The notes under the pieces were generated by a model that did no database searches, had not been told where the DNA came from, and saw only the letters and a list, made by a program, of their open reading frames with translations. A stretch of 64,000 nt of DNA from Treponema sp. Its GTDB lineage: Bacteria; Spirochaetota; Spirochaetia; Treponematales; Treponemataceae. The DNA is taken from the NCBI GenBank assembly GCA_016288205.1, contig JAEEYO010000060.1, positions 1 to 64,000 on the forward strand, given 5' to 3'. The position numbers and the translations under genes were made by a program. Shown piece by piece: positions 57,693-64,000 of the stretch (its first letter is position 1; each line of letters opens with the position of its first letter).

Positions 57693-60600
57693 ATGAACGA
57701 GCCAAATTCAACCTACCGGCTTATGCTGGACAGGGCACACTCAGCAGTGCTTTCACATGACTATACGCTGGCATCGCGCTTGTATAAAAATCTCCTGCGA
57801 ACGGATCCGGGCAACACCGAGCTTCTTTTCGAGCTTGGGGACCTTTACCAGAAATCCGGGAACGACTCTCAGGCCATTCCGCTCTACAATCAGATTGTCG
57901 CGACAAATCCGAATGACGTAAAGGCACTCAACAGCCTTGGCTCAATCTACCGGCGCTTGGAAAGATACGACGAGTCAATCGCTGTGCTTGAAAAGGCCGT
58001 AATCGCGGATGAGAGCAACGTGCAGACTTTCTACAACCTGGGATTCACGTACAAGCTCATGGGCAACAATGCCGACGCCATCCAGTGCTTCAATACCGTT
58101 GTCGAAGAAAATCCGAATGACGTTCTCGCATACAACCACCTCGGCTCAATCTACGCGGAGGAAAAAGATTACGAGAAGGCCATCGCATCATATCAGAGGG
58201 GACTCAAGGTTGACCCGAACCACCCCATCCTGCACTTGAACCTTGCGAAGAGTTACGAAAAACAGGGTGCGTCAGACCTTGCCGAAAAAGAATATGAGTC
58301 CGCGCTCAGGTCGAAACCGGGCTGGCTCGATGCCATTGACGGATACGCCGATCTTCTGATTGCGAAAAATCAGACACGTTATGCGTCGGAACTCCTTCAG
58401 CAGGCAATCCAGCTCAATCCGCAGAACCCCTCTGTGCACGCGAAAATGGGAAACGTGTACGACAGGCAAAATGATCTGGACAACGCCGAGTATGAGTACA
58501 GCACATCACTCAAGCTCAATCCGAAAAACCCGGCCGTGCTCTCAAGTCTTGCGGCAATCTACTCAAGGGGCGGAAAGGATAACGAGGCCATCCGCATGAT
58601 GGAAAAATACGAGAAGGAAACTCCCGGAAATCCAGACATGCTCAGGCAGTACGCCGACATCCTGATTACAGCCGACCGTCTCAACGCAGCGTCACAGAAA
58701 ATCAAGGAAGTGTGGGACATGAATCCCAACGACGTGCAGACCCTGAACCTGCTCGCACAGTATTACATCTGCCGTGGACAGGAAGACAAGGCCGAGGCAT
58801 GCTTCAGGAAGATTTCTGCCCTCAATCCGGCGTACACCGAATACTATGTGGACGGAGCAAAGCGTTACAGACAGACGGGCAAATACGAAAAGGCGGAAAA
58901 GCACGCGAAAAAATATCTCCAGATAAACTCACCCAGCGCGAAGGCATCAACAATTCTTGCCGAAAGCTACGAGGGACAGAACCGCTATCAGGAGGCTCTG
59001 AACGAATTCCAGATTCTCGCATCCGAGGACGACGCAAACCTGCTCTACAGAAAGGGAATCGAAAGAATCACCTTGAAGATGGACCGCAGCAAGTCGCAGA
59101 ATCCGGAAGAGGACGCGAACCTGATTGGAGGAAGCGAGGAAGAGGAAAAGCCGGACAGTCTGGAGCAGCAGCTTTCAAAGGCGGGTGGAGACGATGAGAG
59201 CGGAGCAATCATGCCCGACATCGATTTCAACAACATAGAAGACAGCCGCATGTCACAGTCCGATATGGTCAAGGCAAAAAACAAGGGATACAGTTTCGAA
59301 AACCTGACCGAAGAGGACAACAGCGGAGGTTCCCCCTTCTCCAAGCACATGGACGACGACATCATGGCAAGCAATGTCAATGACGATGATTTGACAAATC
59401 TTGTTCCAAAGCAGGAGGACGACACCGACGAGCAGCTTTCCTACATGGGTTCCTCTGATCCAGGAATGCTCGGTGGTCCCGCGGAAGATTTGATGGACTC
59501 AAATTTCATGGACGAGGATATCAAGGGTGAGCGCCGCAATCCTCCGTCAAGCACAATAGATGTCTCAGACGGATTGGACGAGCCGGAACCGGAGCCCGAG
59601 TACACGCCGAGGGAAGAACCGAAGCGCAGGGAGCCGAAACCAGAGTCACACCGCGAGCCTGAGCCAATACGTGAGCCCGAACCAGAGCCTGAGCCGGAAC
59701 CGATTGCGGATTCTGAGCCTGACTTTGACATTGAGCCGGAGCCTGTTTCAGAGCCGAGCCCATACAAGAGCGAGGAGACTTTCCCGGCGGATGATGTCGA
59801 GCCGATGAATGAAGTTGAACCGGAGCCTGAAAGCGATTACACATTTGAAAGCGAGGTACCTGCGGCGAGCGAGGAAATCAGCGCGGACGAGACGTTTGAC
59901 GAAAATGCCGACGGAGCTGATGATTATTCCTTCTCCAACGAGGAGCCTCTGCCGACCGAAGAGAATTCACTTGCGGAACTTGCCGAGGACAATGAGGATT
60001 TCGTATTCGACAACACACCCCCGGAGTCAGATTTTGAGAGCGAAGATGAACCAGAGAGTGAAAGCGTTGATGAGGTTGAGACAGAAGACGTAGCGGAGAC
60101 AAGCGAAGAGACCTTTGACGATGGTCTGCCCTCCTTCGAGGATGAGACCGTTGAGGGACTCAGAGAAGAGGAAGTCTTTACTGAAAACGTCGGCGGCATG
60201 GAGGAAGAAGAGGAAAATGACCTTGACACCTTCATCAGCAGCGACGAGCCTGAATATCCCGATGCAGATGACGAGGTGGTGACATTTGAGGAAGAGAGCG
60301 ACGTAACATCAAGCGACTTCGATTCCGACAATGAGAGCGAGCCGGAGAGCACTGCTGAAGAAGAAAGCGAATCTGAGACTGAAGCTGAGAGCATTGAAGA
60401 AAACGAGGATGATTTCGACATTGACTCTGAGCCGGAATCTGAATCCGAAGATGACACTGAATCCACAGAGGATGAAGAAGGCAGCGAGGACGAGGAAACC
60501 AGCGAGGAAGAAGCCCTCACTCCCGATCTCTTCATCAAGCTCAAGAACCTGAGCGAATATCTGCCTCTTGAAAAGCGCAGGGAATTCCTCAAGAGCCGTG

Positions 60601-60833
60601 AGAACATGCAGCTTGAGTACCTCATAAAGAAACTCGGCGGTTCACCAGGATTCCTCCACACCGCATCCAATTTAAGAGGAGACAGCATTGAAGTTGCGGA
60701 TGAGTCACCGGTAACCCTTGATGAAATCCGCGGCATCTTTGATTATGTAAAATCCCTTCTTCCCTCACTCCCGGATACAAATCTTGCGGACGTGCTCAGG
60801 GAAGAGATGGACAGGGTGCTTGAAAAACTCTAA
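57693..60833 (+). CDS. Large TPR protein with acidic repeat region
   Basis: 1046 residues, no signal peptide. Residues 1 to about 440 are tandem tetratricopeptide repeats (YKNLLRTDPGNTELLFELGDLYQKSGN, YNLGFTYKLMGNNADAIQCFN and many more), a protein-docking solenoid. Residues 440-940 are extremely acidic and Glu/Pro/Ser/Asp-rich, with EPEPEPEP-type runs, and are probably disordered. A folded basic/hydrophobic end (about 945-1046, LFIKLKNLSEYLPLEKRREFLKSRENM) resembles a small conserved tail. It may scaffold an envelope or motility complex. The start has GAGAGGAA. The ATP-grasp gene begins eight bases after the stop. Confidence 0.88.
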   Translation: MNEPNSTYRLMLDRAHSAVLSHDYTLASRLYKNLLRTDPGNTELLFELGDLYQKSGNDSQAIPLYNQIVATNPNDVKALNSLGSIYRRLERYDESIAVLEKAVIADESNVQTFYNLGFTYKLMGNNADAIQCFNTVVEENPNDVLAYNHLGSIYAEEKDYEKAIASYQRGLKVDPNHPILHLNLAKSYEKQGASDLAEKEYESALRSKPGWLDAIDGYADLLIAKNQTRYASELLQQAIQLNPQNPSVHAKMGNVYDRQNDLDNAEYEYSTSLKLNPKNPAVLSSLAAIYSRGGKDNEAIRMMEKYEKETPGNPDMLRQYADILITADRLNAASQKIKEVWDMNPNDVQTLNLLAQYYICRGQEDKAEACFRKISALNPAYTEYYVDGAKRYRQTGKYEKAEKHAKKYLQINSPSAKASTILAESYEGQNRYQEALNEFQILASEDDANLLYRKGIERITLKMDRSKSQNPEEDANLIGGSEEEEKPDSLEQQLSKAGGDDESGAIMPDIDFNNIEDSRMSQSDMVKAKNKGYSFENLTEEDNSGGSPFSKHMDDDIMASNVNDDDLTNLVPKQEDDTDEQLSYMGSSDPGMLGGPAEDLMDSNFMDEDIKGERRNPPSSTIDVSDGLDEPEPEPEYTPREEPKRREPKPESHREPEPIREPEPEPEPEPIADSEPDFDIEPEPVSEPSPYKSEETFPADDVEPMNEVEPEPESDYTFESEVPAASEEISADETFDENADGADDYSFSNEEPLPTEENSLAELAEDNEDFVFDNTPPESDFESEDEPESESVDEVETEDVAETSEETFDDGLPSFEDETVEGLREEEVFTENVGGMEEEEENDLDTFISSDEPEYPDADDEVVTFEEESDVTSSDFDSDNESEPESTAEEESESETEAESIEENEDDFDIDSEPESESEDDTESTEDEEGSEDEETSEEEALTPDLFIKLKNLSEYLPLEKRREFLKSRENMQLEYLIKKLGGSPGFLHTASNLRGDSIEVADESPVTLDEIRGIFDYVKSLLPSLPDTNLADVLREEMDRVLEKL

Positions 60834-60841
60834 GTCCCAAA

Positions 60842-62224
60842 ATGAGGATTGTCTTTTTCAGCACGAACTCAAATAATTATGCCGGGGATGAAACTTCTCT
60901 CCGGCAATTCCCTTCCAACACGGACAGACTGTGCCGCCTCCGACAATATCTTGGGGACGACACATTTTCCGTGGCAACCGCCCTTCCCGGCTCCTTTTTG
61001 AGGGACACACGGGGCAGCTCTTTTTTCACTCCACCGTGCGACGGAAATCAAAAGCAAGATGAAAATCAAGCAGAATTCAGGGACCTGAGCGGAATGGATT
61101 CACAGCAGGCGGCAGAGACCATAGCGGCATTGAATCCTGATTTTGCCATAGCAGTCTCGGCATGGGTCACTCCCTTTGACTGGCTTGGACTCATGGACGC
61201 GATGACTTCCGATATCCTCCGCGAAAAAGGCATCCCGGTTTTATGCTCGTCCGCCGAAACACAGATGCTCTGCTTTGACAAAAATCTGACACACAAGTTC
61301 CTCACTGAAAACTCATTCCCCTGCCCCAGTGCAATTTATGTCCACCACGAGCTCTTTTGGTCGGAGAGAGGCCGAAAGGAAATTGCAAGAAACGTCTACC
61401 GGGACTACATTTTTTCAAAGGTAAGCGGCATGGAATTTCCCGTCGTAATCAAGGACACTGTGGGACTGAGCTCATACGGAATGGAAGTCGCCGTGTCTTA
61501 CAAAGAGACCCTGCACTATCTTAAGATGGGACGCACAAAATCAGACCGCATGGTTGAAAAATACATCAACGGACTGCACTTCGGCGCGGAGATTTACGGA
61601 ACTCCCGGAAATTATTTTGTCACTGACCCCTTCATTTTTTCCCTGAACAGATTCGGAATCACCAGCCCAAAGCTCAGCGTAAAAATCGGCCCCGTAAGCT
61701 GCGGTCAATCTGACAGATTTAGAATCCCCGAGCTGAAAATCCTGCTTGAGTCCCTTGCCGAAAAATTGCAGATTCAGGGATGCGCCCAGGTGGACTTGGT
61801 TTTTGACGGTGAAAAATGGTTCGTCATAGAAATCAACCCGCGTCTCTCGGGACTCACGGAAAGCTACTGCATCGCTTACGGGAAGGACATCCTGCAAACC
61901 CTCGCCGACTGTGCCATGAAAAAAGATCCGGGACTGGAGGAAAAAGGAAAAGTCTGCTGCATGAAGATTCCCTTGCAGGAAGAAAGCGAGCTTGAAAAAA
62001 TCAGCCGTATTCCGAACATCCGCCACCTGAAACAGATTTTCTACAGCGGCGCAAAGCAGGAGCGCGAAAAGGGATACTGCGAAATCATCTTCGGTCCCGC
62101 CCCGGATTTCGACCAGCTTTCAAAAATGATGGATGAAATCAAATCCGCACGCCCGGATATAATAGAAGACATCCCCCAAGAAGGATTCCGCAATCTACTT
62201 TGTAAGTTGAAAACTGAAAACTGA
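60842..62224 (+). CDS. ATP-grasp family protein
   Basis: 460 residues. The N-terminal 110 residues form a Rossmann-like preATP-grasp domain (MRIVFFSTNSNNYAGDETSLRQFP). The ATP-grasp body has KNLTHKFLTENSFPCPSAI, VVIKDTVGLSSYGMEV (ATP-binding Lys), MVEKYINGLHFGAEIY and VIEINPRLSGLTESY with the metal-binding Glu and Asn. Such enzymes join a carboxylate to an amine or thiol; the substrate is unknown. It probably shares the transcript of the TPR gene. Its last codons (KLKTEN) lie in heptamer repeat site 4, so the C-terminus may be recently altered. Confidence 0.85.
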   Translation: MRIVFFSTNSNNYAGDETSLRQFPSNTDRLCRLRQYLGDDTFSVATALPGSFLRDTRGSSFFTPPCDGNQKQDENQAEFRDLSGMDSQQAAETIAALNPDFAIAVSAWVTPFDWLGLMDAMTSDILREKGIPVLCSSAETQMLCFDKNLTHKFLTENSFPCPSAIYVHHELFWSERGRKEIARNVYRDYIFSKVSGMEFPVVIKDTVGLSSYGMEVAVSYKETLHYLKMGRTKSDRMVEKYINGLHFGAEIYGTPGNYFVTDPFIFSLNRFGITSPKLSVKIGPVSCGQSDRFRIPELKILLESLAEKLQIQGCAQVDLVFDGEKWFVIEINPRLSGLTESYCIAYGKDILQTLADCAMKKDPGLEEKGKVCCMKIPLQEESELEKISRIPNIRHLKQIFYSGAKQEREKGYCEIIFGPAPDFDQLSKMMDEIKSARPDIIEDIPQEGFRNLLCKLKTEN

Positions 62225-62268
62225 AAACGGAAAAGTTAAATTCTCAACTTTCACCTTTCAACTTTCCT
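62203..62268. repeat. Dispersed heptamer repeat, site 4 (inverted arrangement)
   Basis: TTGAAAAC, TGAAAAC, TGAAAAC, GGAAAAG on the plus strand are followed by CAACTTTCACCTTTCAACTT, the complement of the same motif. The two halves could fold back on each other between two genes, at the end of the ATP-grasp gene. Confidence 0.6.
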
Positions 62269-62270
62269 AA

Positions 62271-62300
62271 TTGACCCACGAGGGCGTTTTATGCTAAAAT
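62271..62300 (+). promoter_or_regulatory. Promoter of the acyl-CoA synthetase gene
   Basis: TTGACC (62271-62276), 18 bases, TAAAAT (62295-62300). The leader of about 29 bases has TGGAGGA before the ATG at 62336. Confidence 0.65.
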
Positions 62301-62335
62301 ATTTCGACATTTGCGGTATTTTTTATGGAGGAATT

Positions 62336-64000
62336 ATGAATCTCTTGGATCGTTTTATCAACTGCCGGCCTGAAGCTGATTATGAGGAACTGAAAAATTA
62401 TAAAATCAAGGTTCCCGAGAACTTTAACTTTGCCTACGACGTAATTGACGTATACGCATCCGAAGCCCCGAACAAAAGGGCCTTGGTCTGGTGCGATGAC
62501 ACGGATGAGGAGCACATCTTCACATTCAGCGAAATCTCACGCTACTCTCAGCAGGCGGCGAATTTTCTTGTGGACAAGGGAATCAAAAAGGGCGACCGCG
62601 TAATGCTTTTCCTCCGACGACGCTACGAATTCTGGTGGCTCATGCCCGCACTCCACCGCATTGGTGCAATCGCCATTCCCGCGACAACACAGCTTTTGGA
62701 CGAGGACATAGTTTACCGAAACAACTCCGCCGACATCAAGATGATTATTGCGATGGATGACGGAAAGATTGAAAAGCAGGTTGATTTGGCCATGCGCCGT
62801 TCACCGTCCGTGGAATACCTCGTTACAGTGAGCGGACCAAGACCGGGCTGGATTGATTTCCATGCCGAGCTTGAAAAATACGGAACCTCTTTCCCCCGCC
62901 CCACAGGAGACGCGGCGACCAAAAACGAAGATCCCATGCTCATGTACTTTACGAGCGGAACTTCGGGATATCCGAAAATGGTGCTTCACAATTTCCTCTA
63001 CCCGCTCGGACACATCACAACTGCAAGATTCTGGCAGCAGGTAAGGGACGACGGACTCCATCTGAGCATTGCCGAAACAGGATGGGCAAAGGCTGCATGG
63101 GGAAAAATCTACGGACAGTGGATTGCGGGAACAGGTCTTTTCGTTTACGACATGCTGGGCTTCACTCCCGACGCATTCTTCAAGAGACTCGTCCATTATC
63201 AGGTTACAACTTTCTGTGCTCCGCCGACAGTCTACCGATTCTTAATCAGGCAGGACTTGAAAAAATACGACCTCTCTTGCCTCAAATACGCATGTACAGC
63301 AGGTGAGGCATTGAACGCCGAGGTCTACCGCTCATTCTACGAGCAGACGGGTCTCAAGATTTTCGAGGGATTCGGTCAGTCAGAGTCATCGGTTCTGGTC
63401 GGAAACTTCCCCGGAATGGAACCAAAGCCAGGCTCCATGGGAAAACCCGCCCCCGGATATGACATCGAGCTGGTTGACGAGGACGGAAAGCGATGCCCCC
63501 CGAATCAGATTGGACATCTCATCGTTCATCTGGAAAAAGGACATCCCATCGGACTCTTCTGCGGATACTACAGAAACGAGGACCAGACAAAAGAGGCCCT
63601 TGGTGGACCGTGGTACGACACAGGCGACACAGGCTACTACGACGAGGACGGATACATCTGGTACGTGGGCCGCTCGGACGACATCATCAAGAGCTCAGGA
63701 TTCCGCGTGAGTCCCTTCGAGGTAGAGAGCGTCCTGCAGGAGCATCCCGGAGTGCTTGAGTGCGCCGTAACAGGAATCCCCGACGCGAGCAGAGGCCAGC
63801 TGGTAAAAGCGACAATCGTTCTCAACAAGGGATATACCGCAAGCAAGGCACTGGAGATGGAGATTAAAACCTTCGTCACTGAAAGACTCGCCGTTTACAA
63901 GATTCCGCGCCGCATTGAATTTGTGGACGAGCTCCCGAAAACCACAAGCGGTAAAATCCGCCGCATGGAAATCCGCAAAAAGGATAGCGAGGGAACTCAG
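62336..64000 (+). CDS. Acyl-CoA synthetase / AMP-binding enzyme (medium-chain type), partial
   Basis: 555 codons are visible; the frame is still open at the window end, but the C-terminal Lys (TTSGKIRRMEIRKKD) is already present, so little is missing. It activates carboxylic acids to acyl-CoA through an acyl-adenylate. Motifs: MYFTSGTSGYPKMV (phosphate loop), GFGQSESSVLVG, WYDTGDTGYYDEDG and SSGFRVSPFEVESVL. The layout follows the MACS group (butyrate/medium-chain). The N-terminal LLDRFINCRPEADYEEL and the site TGGAGG fix the start. Confidence 0.93.
   Translation, partial: MNLLDRFINCRPEADYEELKNYKIKVPENFNFAYDVIDVYASEAPNKRALVWCDDTDEEHIFTFSEISRYSQQAANFLVDKGIKKGDRVMLFLRRRYEFWWLMPALHRIGAIAIPATTQLLDEDIVYRNNSADIKMIIAMDDGKIEKQVDLAMRRSPSVEYLVTVSGPRPGWIDFHAELEKYGTSFPRPTGDAATKNEDPMLMYFTSGTSGYPKMVLHNFLYPLGHITTARFWQQVRDDGLHLSIAETGWAKAAWGKIYGQWIAGTGLFVYDMLGFTPDAFFKRLVHYQVTTFCAPPTVYRFLIRQDLKKYDLSCLKYACTAGEALNAEVYRSFYEQTGLKIFEGFGQSESSVLVGNFPGMEPKPGSMGKPAPGYDIELVDEDGKRCPPNQIGHLIVHLEKGHPIGLFCGYYRNEDQTKEALGGPWYDTGDTGYYDEDGYIWYVGRSDDIIKSSGFRVSPFEVESVLQEHPGVLECAVTGIPDASRGQLVKATIVLNKGYTASKALEMEIKTFVTERLAVYKIPRRIEFVDELPKTTSGKIRRMEIRKKDSEGTQ

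Noticed and set aside
59441-60736. Long Ser-rich reading frames on the minus strand opposite the TPR gene
   Set aside because: They are the complement of the Glu/Pro/Asp repeat codons, have no ribosome binding sites and show only low-complexity Ser/Gly runs.

Overview
The window looks like a chromosome segment of a Treponema-type spirochaete. The signs are many lipoproteins with relaxed lipoboxes, a DUF2259 secreted protein, a eukaryote-type single-chain glycyl-tRNA synthetase, ribonuclease Y, c-di-GMP domains, rubrerythrin and a long TPR protein with an acidic Glu/Pro-rich region. Genus assignment is inference. No rRNA, tRNA, CRISPR array or transposase was found.

Layout. 1-4932 (minus): an A+T-rich type I restriction locus (hsdR, hsdM and the first codons of a third gene). 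4971-11170 (minus): an oligopeptide importer (oppA, oppB, a natural oppC-oppD fusion, oppF). 11345-16775: an orphan amino-acid binding lipoprotein, rubrerythrin plus dihydroxy-acid dehydratase, a DUF2259 protein and a large lipoprotein. 16893-27203 (plus): the most interesting region, a type I secretion locus. It encodes a peptidase-containing ABC exporter, a 453-residue protein with a double-glycine leader (LysM, EF-hand and a C39-like Cys/His domain), three lipoproteins, an HlyD-type adaptor, a TolC-type outer-membrane factor and a fourth lipoprotein, closed by a strong terminator. A short hairpin element recurs four times in it, with covarying stem bases.

27227-39178 is mostly housekeeping: two small membrane proteins, two aldo/keto reductases (one ferredoxin-like, one missing catalytic residues), an ACT protein, rny, tkt, a PTS IIA protein, an unknown protein, a degenerate HD-GYP protein and glyQS. 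39359-46803 holds a GGDEF protein with a LacI-like sensor half, rpsU, a NAGPA-type lipoprotein, a DUF4143 ATPase behind three 33-bp repeats, a DUF3990/XRE toxin-antitoxin-like pair and an Fe-S membrane protein/DUF6442/XRE operon with paired operators. 46885-64000 holds a phosphoesterase, a MATE pump, two related SH3-like envelope proteins, a MazEF-type pair, an acetyltransferase, a lipoprotein, a nucleoside phosphorylase, a Nudix hydrolase, uvrC, a LamG/FN3 secreted protein, the TPR protein, an ATP-grasp protein and a partial acyl-CoA synthetase.

A theme across the window is transcription that appears to begin at or within a few bases of the start codon. Eight genes (oppA, the ACT gene, the GGDEF gene, the DUF4143 ATPase, the DUF3990 gene, the MATE gene, the phosphorylase and uvrC) have a promoter whose -10 box ends 6, 7 or 11 bases before an ATG with no ribosome binding site. 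They are probably leaderless or nearly so. All functional assignments come from reading motifs by eye; no database search was run.
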